Assembly: GCF_000425125.1 (NCBI RefSeq)
Contig: NZ_KE384306.1
Coordinates: 645,705-709,704, forward strand
DNA: 64,000 nt
Direction of reading: 5' to 3'
Source of the DNA: Paenibacillus taiwanensis DSM 18679
GTDB taxonomy: Bacteria > Bacillota > Bacilli > Paenibacillales > Paenibacillaceae
Shown: in pieces, positions 35,306 through 43,983 of the stretch
How the letters are laid out: every line of letters starts with the position of its first letter
Position numbering within the stretch: position 1 is the stretch's first letter
The notes under the pieces: model-generated
The model's database searches: none
The model's input: the letters and a program-made list of their open reading frames with translations, nothing else
What the model was told of the DNA's origin: nothing
Program-made: the position numbers and the translations under genes

Positions 35306-36016
35306 GTGCTGCGGATGAAGCATGTGCAAAGTAGAATTGTAATACTCGGTATTCTATGTGTATTCTCGCTAGCTTGTTTACTATTGGCAAGTTACATAAG
35401 AGAATATACAGGCCGCAACGTGTACTCCTTTCTACGATGGGATATGTTTTTGGCATGGGTGCCTGTTGTTTGTGCACTGCTTATTGAGTGTATCTACTGG
35501 GGCAGGTGGACAAGTCGTGGCATCAGAGTCCTAATCATGTCACTGTTAGGTTTAATATGGCTGGCTTTTTATCCGAATTCAGCTTATTTAATTACGGACA
35601 TGCTCCATCCCTTCGTACATTATAAACCAGCAGCCGGAATGCGATTTACGCATGACATCGAATTTTGGCATCATCTACTTGTCTTTTTTTCAGCGGCTTG
35701 GGTAGGTATAATGCTTGGAATTTATTCTCTTTATATCCTCCACTCGTTAGTGTCTCGATCGTTCGGCACCATTACGAGCTGGTTGTTTGTTAGCGTCGTG
35801 CTGGCTTTGAGCAGTGTAGGTATCTATATTGGCAGGTTTATACGCTGGAACAGCTGGGATCTTCTCACGATGCCAGGTATTCGGATACAAGAGTTGTACC
35901 AGATGCTCCTCGATCCTGTTCGTTTGCATCATCTCAGTTCTTTTTCACTGCTTATTTTTGCTATTTCCATTTTCAGTTACGGTTGTGTGTACTGTTTTAC
36001 GTTTATCCGCAAGTAA
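35306..36016 (+). CDS. DUF1361-family membrane protein
   Basis: Multi-spanning membrane protein of about 236 residues with six or so hydrophobic segments. The sequence FLRWDMFLAWVPVV and LIWLAFYPNSAYLITDMLH is the DUF1361 hallmark. GGAGGTGA at 35293-35300 is well placed for GTG 35306 (ATG 35315 is an alternative). The longer frame from 35255 would place that Shine-Dalgarno inside the gene. No function is known. Confidence 0.8.
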   Translation: MLRMKHVQSRIVILGILCVFSLACLLLASYIREYTGRNVYSFLRWDMFLAWVPVVCALLIECIYWGRWTSRGIRVLIMSLLGLIWLAFYPNSAYLITDMLHPFVHYKPAAGMRFTHDIEFWHHLLVFFSAAWVGIMLGIYSLYILHSLVSRSFGTITSWLFVSVVLALSSVGIYIGRFIRWNSWDLLTMPGIRIQELYQMLLDPVRLHHLSSFSLLIFAISIFSYGCVYCFTFIRK

Positions 36017-36028
36017 TGAGGATACAGA

Positions 36029-36054
36029 GAACCGCGCTAATTAGCGGTTTTTTT
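36029..36054 (+). terminator. Terminator after the DUF1361 gene
   Basis: GAACCGC..GCGGTTTTTTT, with AACCGC and GCGGTT as arms around GCTAATTA. Confidence 0.85.
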
Positions 36055-36172
36055 GCTGTGGATGGCAATCGTATTGAGCGATAGATGAAAAGAATGGAAT
36101 AATCGGTACTTTAACTTTCCTATGATGTATACTCATATAACAATATAATTGTAACGGTATGGAGGTAGATCT

Positions 36173-37042
36173 ATGAGTATGCCGCTATTTTCGAGAACAC
36201 TTGACCAAGTGACCTTTCAATTAGCTGCAGACCATCCATTTGAATGGTTGACTGAAATGGGAGTCGTTTTTGCTGTATTCGACCAACAAGACTCTGGAAA
36301 CATTAGTTTTGGTATTGAAAAAGATGGACTGAAAAAATTTGTTAAATATGCCGGCGCACCTACCCGCAACTATAAGGGAAAGCCTGAGGAGGCTGTTCAA
36401 TGCTTGATTCGGGCGATTCCTCTATACGAACATCTGCAGCATGATCATTTAATTCGATTACATGATCATTTTGAAGTTGGTGGTGGTTATGCAGCAGTAT
36501 TTGAATGGTTTGAGGGGGAGACGTTGCATGCGCATTGGTCTTTTCCGCCACCATCTAAATACACGGATTCAGGATCGCCGTATTTTCGTTTTAAGCAGCT
36601 GCCATTAGAGCGAAAATTAGCGTCTCTGGACAGCATCTTTTCGTTTCATAAGGCTGTTGAAGAGCGCCAGTATGTAGCGGTTGATTTTTATGACGGCAGT
36701 ATTCTATATGATTTTGAGCAGCATGTTACGAGAATCTGTGACATTGATTTGTATCAGCGCATTCCATTTGTAAATAAGATGGGCAGGCTATGGGGGTCGT
36801 CACGTTTTATGTCGCCAGAAGAGTTTGAGTTAGGCGCGCTGATCGATAAACGAACGAATGTATTTAACATGGGAGCTGTAGCTTTTTCCTTAATTGGAGG
36901 CGAAAGGGATCGTTCTTGTGCCAAATGGGAGGCAAGCGATGCGCTTTACCAGGTCGCTGCTAAAGCGGTGTCATTAGAGCGGGATGAGAGGTTTGCCTCG
37001 GTTGCAGCTTTCTATGATGCTTGGAACGAAGCACTTAGCTAG
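36173..37042 (+). CDS. Protein-kinase-like protein with altered catalytic loop
   Basis: Protein of 289 residues with a eukaryotic-like kinase fold. The ATP Lys is probably Lys58 in KKFVKYAG, the hinge is VFEWFEGETL, and FMSPEEFELGALIDKRTNVFNMGAVAFSLI matches the APE/DxWxxG region. The catalytic loop HRDLKPEN is replaced by VAVDFYDGSIL (Asp171 kept, Asn changed to Ser) and DFG by DID (190-192). It may be an atypical small-molecule or protein kinase, or a pseudokinase. GGAGG precedes the ATG. No partner is evident. Confidence 0.75.
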   Translation: MSMPLFSRTLDQVTFQLAADHPFEWLTEMGVVFAVFDQQDSGNISFGIEKDGLKKFVKYAGAPTRNYKGKPEEAVQCLIRAIPLYEHLQHDHLIRLHDHFEVGGGYAAVFEWFEGETLHAHWSFPPPSKYTDSGSPYFRFKQLPLERKLASLDSIFSFHKAVEERQYVAVDFYDGSILYDFEQHVTRICDIDLYQRIPFVNKMGRLWGSSRFMSPEEFELGALIDKRTNVFNMGAVAFSLIGGERDRSCAKWEASDALYQVAAKAVSLERDERFASVAAFYDAWNEALS

Positions 37043-37199
37043 TCGTATTCCGTGTTACATATGAAGTGTAGGCTGCAACATTTTCTGGATGAATCACGAA
37101 TTAGTATTCCACGATACGATTACAAATACTTGGATGAAGAGAGCTTAATTCTAACGTGCGATTATGGAATCGATCTACTGGCAATGGAGTTGAAATGGG

Positions 37200-37991
37200 A
37201 TGACCAACAGTCTGATCGTAGTATTTGTTCTCACGATGATTATCCATACGGCTGAGACTTTGTCTTATTCGGTGCGATATGCTGGCGTTAAACTTAACAA
37301 AATAGCGGTTGCCTTATCTTTAACAGGTATTATCGTACTTGTGTCAAGGACTGCTAATTTGATTCAAGCACCACTAACCGCCAAATTTGTTGATTACGCT
37401 AAAGTGCATCCAAGTTTTGATTTGCTTGGCCATCTGCGCTTTATATTGTTTGCCGCGTCCATTGGAACGATTTTGGCCATTATGTTGTTTCCGACGTTCG
37501 TTAATTTGTTTGGTAGAGTCATAGCCAAGCTGGAAATAGCAGGCTCAATTCCACGATTAGTATCAAGTGTGACGATTGGCCAATTAAAAAATACGAAGCA
37601 CTATATAAAGCGACCATCCATCAGATGGCAGTCTTTTAGAGTGCTGGGCATACCTAAGCGCTTTATTTTGTTAAATGTTATCGTAACTGCATTTTACACG
37701 GTAGGTGTGCTGTCTTCCTTGTATGCTGCTCATTTATTGCCGGAGTATAGTACCACCGCTTCTCAGGCTTCCGGTATCATTAATGGCGTAGCAACTATTT
37801 TACTAACGATATTTATTGATCCGCAGTTAGGGCTCATTACCGACAAAGCTTTACGAGATGAACAATCCAGACAGCAATTAGGGAAAATTTACACACTGCT
37901 TATGACCTCACGCTTTTTGGGTACGCTGCTGGCCCAAGCGTTAATTGTGCCTGCTGCTTATTTTATTAGCTGGGTCGTAGAACTGATCTAG
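37200..37991 (+). CDS. amj: Lipid II flippase Amj family protein
   Basis: Integral membrane protein of 263 residues with several membrane segments, matching the Amj/YdaH (DUF2837) family. It begins with IHTAETLSYSVRYAGVKLNKIAVALSL, followed by VSRTANLIQAPLTAKFVD. Amj is the alternative lipid II flippase that backs up MurJ in Bacillus subtilis, where it is raised by envelope stress. GGAG lies about 10 bases before the start. A 157-base gap to the kinase-like gene contains no convincing gene. Confidence 0.88.
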   Translation: MTNSLIVVFVLTMIIHTAETLSYSVRYAGVKLNKIAVALSLTGIIVLVSRTANLIQAPLTAKFVDYAKVHPSFDLLGHLRFILFAASIGTILAIMLFPTFVNLFGRVIAKLEIAGSIPRLVSSVTIGQLKNTKHYIKRPSIRWQSFRVLGIPKRFILLNVIVTAFYTVGVLSSLYAAHLLPEYSTTASQASGIINGVATILLTIFIDPQLGLITDKALRDEQSRQQLGKIYTLLMTSRFLGTLLAQALIVPAAYFISWVVELI

Positions 37992-38025
37992 GAAAGCGTG
38001 AAGTAGCATTATACTTATAGTTGTG

Positions 38026-38072
38026 CAGCATACGGGCTCGACACGGTTGGTCCTACAAGAACCCGTATGCCT
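38026..38072. terminator. Probable bidirectional terminator between amj and csaA
   Basis: GCATACGGG at 38028-38036 pairs with CCCGTATGC at 38062-38070. A weaker pairing of ATACTTATAG and CTATAAT flanks it. There is no strong T-run. Confidence 0.5.
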
Positions 38073-38085
38073 ATAATCTAGTGCA

Positions 38086-38427
38086 TTAGGCAATAGGGGT
38101 CCCGTTTGTGACCGGGGACTCAGGTGCCAACAATATGACATCCCCTTCTTCTGGCACGCCGCCCAGTACAAGCACTTCTGACTTATAACCCGCAATTCGA
38201 CGCGGTGGAAAATTAACGACAGCTACCACTTGTTTTCCAATCAGCTTGCCAGGTTCATAACGTCTCGTTATTTGTGCAGAAGACGCTTTAACACCTAATG
38301 AACCAAAATCAATTTGCAGCTTAATAGCAGGCTTGGCTGCTTCAGGAAAGGGCTCAGCATGAATGACGGTACCGACCCGAATATCCAGCTTCATAAAATC
38401 TTCAATCGTTGCCATATCAGATGTCAT
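38086..38427 (-). CDS. csaA: CsaA, tRNA-binding-domain chaperone-like protein
   Basis: Dimeric OB-fold protein of about 113 residues, close to the length of Bacillus CsaA (110). Motifs are FMKLDIRVGTVIHAE, KLQIDFG, SSAQITRRY and VVAVVNFPPRRIAG. It is related to the tRNA-binding domain of MetRS and has been linked to protein export and RNA binding. A longer frame to 38481 exists, but GAGGAGA just upstream marks the start MTSDMATIEDF at 38427. Confidence 0.92.
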   Translation of the reverse strand: MTSDMATIEDFMKLDIRVGTVIHAEPFPEAAKPAIKLQIDFGSLGVKASSAQITRRYEPGKLIGKQVVAVVNFPPRRIAGYKSEVLVLGGVPEEGDVILLAPESPVTNGTPIA

Positions 38428-38687
38428 TACGAATCTCCTCGTTTTTGAAAAGTGAGATTGGAAAGTATTGATTACTAGCATTATAATGGACGGAGTGCTG
38501 CTTTGGAAATACTGGAACGTTTTTTGGCGGCAACCTTTGCTTTATGAAGTCAGGAAGCAGCTTGTGTGACATCGATCGTCTAGTTGTTTAGGCAGACGGG
38601 ACAATTTACCTGTTCGCAGGGAGAAATGAACCACAATTTTGTGTTAAAATAGAGGGGTACTTGTTAGGGAAGGAGATTACTATTATT

Positions 38688-39089
38688 ATGAATAAATCTA
38701 ATAAGCCGGATTCACTACAGCACGTTGGCATCGAATTGACGGCACTGGAGATCCACGAGAAAGAATTCGCAACCCGCATGCGGGGATATGATTCTGATGA
38801 GGTTAATGAATTTCTGGATCGCATTATTGTAGACTACCAGAAGTTTGCTGTCGTTATTCGGGATATGCAGAAGCAGATTGACGAACTAACTGCACGTGCT
38901 GCGCATCAGCGGCAGCAGCCGTCGATTCCTGTGCAGCCTCCTCAATTTATGCAGCCATCGCAGCCTGCTCAACCATCTGTTCAGCAGCCTGTTCAACAAC
39001 GTTCGATGCTGCCTCATTTTGAGTTGGAAGAGCTGCTATTCCGTGTTCGTGAATTAGAGAAGCAAGTGTTTGGGAGATATCGTGACTAA
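38688..39089 (+). CDS. gpsB: Cell-division regulator GpsB
   Basis: DivIVA-domain protein of about 133 residues. The N-terminal lipid/PBP-binding part reads IELTALEIHEKEFATRMRGYDSDEVNEFLDRII and is followed by a coiled coil (to about residue 70). The C terminus LLFRVRELEKQVFGRYRD matches the short trimerising domain of GpsB. Between them lies a Pro/Gln-rich linker of about 40 residues, longer than usual for a protein that is typically about 100 residues. GpsB links division and peptidoglycan synthesis. AAGGAG lies 12 bases before the ATG, an unusually wide spacing; ATT codons at 38682 and 38685 are closer. Confidence 0.88.
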   Translation: MNKSNKPDSLQHVGIELTALEIHEKEFATRMRGYDSDEVNEFLDRIIVDYQKFAVVIRDMQKQIDELTARAAHQRQQPSIPVQPPQFMQPSQPAQPSVQQPVQQRSMLPHFELEELLFRVRELEKQVFGRYRD

Positions 39090-39125
39090 TTAATACTTGA
39101 GCTACATAGAGGATATAAGATGGGG

Positions 39126-39153
39126 TCTGCAGCTTGTGCTGCAGATTTTTTTG
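39126..39153 (+). terminator. Terminator after gpsB
   Basis: TCTGCAGC at 39126-39133 pairs with GCTGCAGA at 39138-39145, then a run of seven T. Confidence 0.92.
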
Positions 39154-39404
39154 TTATGGCAGATGCTTAGAATGGAGCAAGGGCAGCGGAGTATGTGCAA
39201 ATAGCATAATGAGCTCGCCATCATTGACTCGGGAGGAATATAATGTATGGTGTTAGCGGTGTTAGCGAATAGCACATACAAAGCTTCACAATCAGTTAGG
39301 TGGTTGGCAGAGCGGAGGAAATAGAATGGAGCACGCGATCCTGATGAAGGGGACAGAAACGAGTAGATAGTAGCATACACATAACTATAGTGGAGGGGAT
39401 TATG
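39154..39404. other. Intergenic stretch without a recognised gene
   Basis: Between the gpsB terminator and the RidA-like gene nothing is recognised except the likely promoter region and GGAGGGG at 39392-39398. Confidence 0.5.
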
Positions 39405-39821
39405 ATGTCCAATCGAGTGCATGTAAGTACAGGCTCTCCGTGGGAGCCTGTAGTAGGCTATAGCAGGGCAATCCGAGTAGGAAATGTGGTGGAGGTAGCA
39501 GGAACGACAGCCATGAAAGATGGGAAGGTCATCGCAGTTGGTAATGCGTATGAGCAGACCAAATATATAATACAGTCGATCGAGCAGGTGCTCGAACAGG
39601 TGCTCGAACAGGTGGGAGCAACACTATCGGATGTAGTCCGGACCCGCATGTTTGTGACCGATATTTCGGCATGGGAGGATATTGGAAGGGCTCACGGCGA
39701 GTATTTTAACACGATTAGGCCGGTAGCAACGATGGTAGAAGTAAAGGCATTAATTGAGCCCGATTTACTTGTAGAAATCGAGGTGCAAGCTATCGTGGAC
39801 CAGGACAGATTGAGGGGGTAA
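39405..39821 (+). CDS. RidA/YjgF-family protein
   Basis: Protein of about 138 residues with the RidA fold: YSRAIRVGNVVEVAGTT, VVRTRMFVTDISAWEDIG and the C-terminal RPVATMVEVKALIEPDLLVEIEVQA. Arg in the RTRMFVTD segment matches the substrate carboxylate-binding position of enamine/imine deaminases. The sequence EQVLEQVLEQV arises from a 12-base tandem duplication. GGAGGGG gives 6-base spacing to the ATG at 39405; the frame extends up to a GTG at 39390. Exact substrate unknown. Confidence 0.88.
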   Translation: MSNRVHVSTGSPWEPVVGYSRAIRVGNVVEVAGTTAMKDGKVIAVGNAYEQTKYIIQSIEQVLEQVLEQVGATLSDVVRTRMFVTDISAWEDIGRAHGEYFNTIRPVATMVEVKALIEPDLLVEIEVQAIVDQDRLRG

Positions 39822-39944
39822 ATCATCATGCATAGTGTCGTATTTCGAATGTGTAACTTAAAATATAATACAAATTAATGGTATTGTTAGGTTAAGATTT
39901 TGTATAATGGTAAATAGATTATAAATTGAAAGGAAGCGTGTAGT

Positions 39945-41639
39945 ATGAAGTTTAATGAATTTAAGTATGAACGTCCTGACATTAAAGAAATTGAACAACG
40001 GTTTAAAGAGCTGTTACATGGCTTTCATGCAGCCTCCAGCTTTGAAGAACAAGATAAATACATGGCAGACATTAACCAGTTGCGCGGCAGCATCGACACA
40101 CAAGCAACAATTGTAAGCGTGCGGCATTCGATCGACACAACAGATGAATTTTATAAAGCAGAACAAGAGTATATGGATGAAATGGGTCCAGTCATACAAG
40201 AGTACATAACGGATTACTACCGAGCGCTAGTTCAGTCTAAATTTAGAACAGAGCTGGAGGACAAGTGGGGCACTCAATTGTTCCAATTAGCGGAGCTGTC
40301 CTTAAAGACATTTAGCCCAGAGGTAATCGAAGATTTACAATTGGAAAATAAATTGACGACAGAGTATTCTCAACTGATCGCTTCCGCTAAAATTGTTTTT
40401 GAAGGCGAAGAGCGCACATTGTCGCAATTGACTCCGTTTGAACAGTCAACTGATCGTGAAATGAGACGTCGTGCTTCTGAAGCGCGTTATCAGTTCATGG
40501 CAGAAAATGAAGAAACATTTGATCGTATTTACAGCGATTTGGTAAAAGTACGTACCAAAATTGCAAAGAAGCTTGGTTATGACAATTATGTAGGTTTGGG
40601 CTACGCTCGTATGAGCCGTACTGACTACAATGCGGAAATGGTTGCGAACTTCCGCAATCAAGTGTTGGAACATATCGTTCCGGTAGCAACGAAGCTGAGA
40701 GAACGTCAAAGCAAACGAATTGGTGTGGACACACTGAAATTCTATGATGAAAGTTTCAGCTTTAAATCCGGTAATCCGACGCCAAAAGGAGATCCGGACT
40801 GGATCGTAGCCAACGGCTCAACGATGTATTCGGAGCTGTCACCAGAGATGAATGAATTTTTCTCCTTTATGGTAAACAACGATTTGATGGATTTGGTGAG
40901 TAAGAAGGGGAAACAAAGTGGCGGCTACTGCACTTATTTCCCTGCATACAAAGCACCGTTTATTTTCTCGAACTTTAACGGAACCTCGGGTGATATTGAC
41001 GTACTGACTCATGAAGCGGGCCATGCGTTCCAAGTATATGAGAGCAGACACTTTGAAGTGCCAGAATACAACTGGCCAACCTATGAAGCATGTGAAATCC
41101 ATTCTATGAGTATGGAGTTCTTTACATGGCCTTGGATGAAGCTTTTCTTTAAAGAAGATACGGATAAGTATCATTTTGATCACTTGTCTTCCGGCTTGCT
41201 GTTTATTCCTTACGGTGTGTCGGTTGACGAGTTCCAGCACTTTGTATACGAGAACCCAGACGCAACACCTGCGGAACGTAAGAGTGCTTGGCGTGCGATT
41301 GAGAAGAAGTATTTGCCGCATCGTAATTATGACAACAATGATTACTTGGAGCGTGGAGGCTTCTGGCACAAGCAAGGCCATATTTTCTCAACGCCGTTCT
41401 ATTACATTGACTATACGCTGGCTCAGCTCTGTGCCTTCCAATTCTGGAAGCGTATGAATGCGGACTTTAAGCCTGCGTGGGAAGACTACCTGAAACTGTG
41501 TCAAGCTGGCGGAAGCCAATCTTTTGTTCATCTGGTTGAATACGCAGGTCTCATTTCTCCATTCCAGGATGGCTGTATCGCTTCTGTTATTGGTGAGATT
41601 GAAAATTGGCTAAACAGCGTAGACGACACCGTGCTGTAA
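39945..41639 (+). CDS. M3-family oligoendopeptidase
   Basis: Zinc metallopeptidase of 564 residues, the usual length of Firmicute M3 oligoendopeptidases (PepF-like). The HEXXH motif is HEAGH at residues 356-360, and the third ligand Glu lies in YEACEIHSMSMEFF about 25 residues later. It has no signal peptide, so it trims peptides in the cytoplasm. Upstream at 39853-39930 is an AT-rich promoter-like region; GAAAGGAAG precedes the ATG. Confidence 0.95.
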   Translation: MKFNEFKYERPDIKEIEQRFKELLHGFHAASSFEEQDKYMADINQLRGSIDTQATIVSVRHSIDTTDEFYKAEQEYMDEMGPVIQEYITDYYRALVQSKFRTELEDKWGTQLFQLAELSLKTFSPEVIEDLQLENKLTTEYSQLIASAKIVFEGEERTLSQLTPFEQSTDREMRRRASEARYQFMAENEETFDRIYSDLVKVRTKIAKKLGYDNYVGLGYARMSRTDYNAEMVANFRNQVLEHIVPVATKLRERQSKRIGVDTLKFYDESFSFKSGNPTPKGDPDWIVANGSTMYSELSPEMNEFFSFMVNNDLMDLVSKKGKQSGGYCTYFPAYKAPFIFSNFNGTSGDIDVLTHEAGHAFQVYESRHFEVPEYNWPTYEACEIHSMSMEFFTWPWMKLFFKEDTDKYHFDHLSSGLLFIPYGVSVDEFQHFVYENPDATPAERKSAWRAIEKKYLPHRNYDNNDYLERGGFWHKQGHIFSTPFYYIDYTLAQLCAFQFWKRMNADFKPAWEDYLKLCQAGGSQSFVHLVEYAGLISPFQDGCIASVIGEIENWLNSVDDTVL

Positions 41640-41700
41640 ACTTTCAAAGACATCCGTAGCACTACATGAAAAGGGGCTGTCCAATAAGTCTCTAAAATAA

Positions 41701-41743
41701 AAGGTTGGGCGGAGAAACGTAATGTTTTCCGTCCAACTTTTTT
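41701..41743. terminator. Hairpin at the left IS end, possible terminator for the M3 gene
   Basis: AAGGTTGGGCGGA pairs with TCCGTCCAACTT around AACGTAATGTTT, followed by TTTTTG. It is the first terminator-like structure after the oligopeptidase gene. Confidence 0.65.
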
Positions 41744-41934
41744 GTGCTTTTGCTTCTGCTGGAAATGGCGAAACGGATGCCCCCACCTTCAACATGCGCA
41801 CATTAAAAGACCCCGTTACAACTTAGATGCAGAGCGTGCGGATCATCGGTATGATGGTGCGGTAGTGGCGCGGAATACGTGAACGGACGAGAGATCCGTT
41901 ATGGAGTGGATGTAAGGATTATTTGGTCGCTTAG

Positions 41935-42011
41935 CGGACAGGAGGTACGCTATTGGCATATTTCATCCCGATTTGGCGCTAGTTTGGAGGCAATAGCGGA
42001 TTTCCTGTCCG
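41935..42011. repeat. Palindromic intergenic repeat, copy 2
   Basis: Left arm CGGACAGGAGGTACGCTATTG (41935-41955) is nearly complementary to the right arm CAATAGCGGATTTCCTGTCCG (41991-42011). Related to the copy at 23062-23138, and flanking sequence on both sides is shared too. Confidence 0.65.
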
Positions 42012-42164
42012 GTAACTACACCAAAAGCGTGTTATTACGGTACATAACGGATCGTCTGTCCACCCAAGCCAGTCTATTCAGCCAAATATCGTCGCTCTCT
42101 ATGCTCTTCGCTATCGTTTTGTATTCTTAAAGCGGCCGTTCGGACACGAACCGATCATCGTGCC

Positions 42165-42450
42165 CTTCCTACGTCCCCTTTGAGGCGTGCCGAATGTTCT
42201 TTTTGCAGCGACGTATAATCTCCTTCATATAGCTGCTGGTAGGCAGGAGCACATCCGTTTTTTTGTCTTCCCTTATCGCATACAAATGAATATACTCCCT
42301 GCCATAGCCTGCGAGGGTTAGCACCGTCTTGGGCAAGGGCAAAGAAGACGTAGCCAGGCGCTTCATATGGGGGATGAAGCGGCGCGTATCGGGGGGACGT
42401 TGGTGCCAGCTGTAAACATACTGTTCCGTAGTGGTCATTTGATTACGCAT
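42165..42450 (-). pseudogene. Transposase fragment in the second IS remnant
   Basis: The minus strand reads LPLPKTVLTLAGYGREYIHLYAI and YMKEIIRRCKKNIRHASKGT, matching the middle of IS1182-type transposases and the pseudogene at 23.2-23.7 kb. N- and C-terminal parts are missing. Confidence 0.7.
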
Positions 42451-42742
42451 AAAAACCGTTCTTTGTGAAAGGTTAGTGGCGTAACTTCCATTTCACAAGA
42501 AAAGACGGTTTTTTGTGCTTATTTTTACCATTCAACAAAACGGGGCGTCCGTAGTCAAGTCAGTTTAGACTGACTTTCGGGACAGGCCCTCTTTTAGGTG
42601 GAGTGGGCGTCTATTCAAAAATGGTAGGGTTGTGCTACAATTAAACTTTTTAGGAACAATATGGTTTTTTTGAAGTGTGGTTGACGATGACTCTTTATTG
42701 AGAAATGGTCGGAAGAGATACATAGGAAAGGGGAAGAGACAT

Positions 42743-43291
42743 ATGAAGCTATTTCCGGAATTACAGACGGATCGATTGTGGCTAAGAGCATTACGAGCAG
42801 ATGATGCAGAAGATTTATTTCGTTATTTTTCGCAGGATCAGGTGACTGAATTTTATGATTTGGACAGCTTCACGAATTGCGAGCAAGCTCGAGAGCTCAT
42901 CTTGAGTTGGGGGAACCGTTTTGAACAGCAAGAGGGCATTCGGTGGGGCATTACTTTAAAGGGCGATGACCGTGTTATCGGTACATGCGGTTATCATAAC
43001 TGGTCTAAGGAACATTTCAAAGCGGAAGTCGGATACGAGCTTCATCCAGACTATTGGCGACAAGGGATTATGTCGGAGGCTGTACATGCGATTATCCAAT
43101 ATGGCTTCGAGCAGTTGGAGCTGCATCGTATTGAAGCGTTTATTGATCCTATGAATGAAGCCTCCCGAAAGTTGTTAACAAAGGTCGGGATGCAGGAGGA
43201 AGGCTTGCTCAGAGCTTATTTCTTTGAAAAAGGTAAATTTGTAGACGCTTCATTGTTTGCTATTTTACAAACAGATCGTACAGATACATAA
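42743..43291 (+). CDS. GNAT-family N-acetyltransferase (RimJ/RimL type)
   Basis: Acetyltransferase of about 182 residues. Seen are the N-terminal LQTDRLWLRALRADDAEDLF, the beta4-alpha3 CoA-binding region VGYELHPDYWRQGIMSEAVHAII, and NEASRKLLTKVGMQEEGLLR. Members acetylate protein N termini or small amines. A longer frame from 42677 exists, but AAAGGGGAAGAG lies just before ATG 42743. It starts right after the IS remnant. Confidence 0.88.
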   Translation: MKLFPELQTDRLWLRALRADDAEDLFRYFSQDQVTEFYDLDSFTNCEQARELILSWGNRFEQQEGIRWGITLKGDDRVIGTCGYHNWSKEHFKAEVGYELHPDYWRQGIMSEAVHAIIQYGFEQLELHRIEAFIDPMNEASRKLLTKVGMQEEGLLRAYFFEKGKFVDASLFAILQTDRTDT

Positions 43292-43316
43292 CAAGACATA
43301 GGGGTAGTGAGATCAG

Positions 43317-43835
43317 ATGAGTATGGAAATTAAAGAAGTTGTAAACAAGCAAGCGGAGCCGTTGCCTCCTTTAGGTGTGTCGGGTTTAGGCGGATGGCTT
43401 ATTTTCGTTCAAATGGGGCTGTTCGCGTCTGTAGCGATGAGCGTGGCAGGGATTTATCAAAGTTGGGATTGGGTTTTTTCAGCCCAAATGTGGGAAGTCA
43501 TTACAACAGAAAGCTGGGAATATTTCCACCCATTATTAGCGCCAACTATTATATTTGAAATCGTCATGAATTTAGTAGTAGGCGGCCTTTCGATTTTTGC
43601 TTTGGTCCAGATGTATCGTAAGAAATCAAGTTTTCCCAAGTTTATCAAAATCTTATACATTTTATTTGCAATGATCCAAATCATTAATTATACACTATAT
43701 ATGCAGATTCCGCTGTTAAATGAAATATCTGATATGAATTCGTCAAAAGATATGGTACGGAGTATTCTCAGTTGTCTAATATGGATCCCCTATTTTAATC
43801 GCTCGGAGCGTGTGCAAAATACGTTTAGACGATGA
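43317..43835 (+). CDS. DUF2569-family membrane protein
   Basis: Protein of 172 residues with four membrane segments. GLGGWLIFVQMGLFASV near the N terminus, RKKSSFPKFIKILYILF in the middle and IWIPYFNRSERVQNTFRR at the end fit DUF2569. It begins 25 bases after the acetyltransferase gene and may be co-transcribed with it. No function is known. Confidence 0.8.
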   Translation: MSMEIKEVVNKQAEPLPPLGVSGLGGWLIFVQMGLFASVAMSVAGIYQSWDWVFSAQMWEVITTESWEYFHPLLAPTIIFEIVMNLVVGGLSIFALVQMYRKKSSFPKFIKILYILFAMIQIINYTLYMQIPLLNEISDMNSSKDMVRSILSCLIWIPYFNRSERVQNTFRR

Positions 43836-43983
43836 TGGAACTTCCTTGTTTGAGCAGCACTGTAGCGAAGAACGGGATGTCTTCTAAGTCAATTTTGATT
43901 GGTGCTGCCCATTTCACATCCAATTAACATCGAATAGGTGTAAATTTTAGATAACAGCCTTTAGAACCAAAGGGGTATCCAAA

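Larger units (their letters stand above)
41672..42591. mobile_element. Internally deleted IS1182-like remnant with terminal repeats
   Basis: Left end AGGGGCTGTCCAATAAGTC (41672-41690) and right end GACTTTCGGGACAGGCCCTC (42572-42591) are imperfect inverted repeats of the IS1182/IS4-like kind. Inside are a degraded transposase fragment on the minus strand, a palindromic repeat and a strong hairpin. Much of the sequence matches the remnant at 22.4-24.0 kb. Without an intact transposase it is at best a passive element. Confidence 0.75.

Noticed and set aside
37052-37255. 67-codon frame between the kinase-like gene and amj
   Set aside because: No ribosome-binding site, starts with GTG and overlaps the start of amj by 56 bases. 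The protein resembles nothing known.
41176-41457. Alternative frames inside the oligopeptidase gene
   Set aside because: Shadow frames on both strands of a well-conserved M3 peptidase with intact HEXXH.
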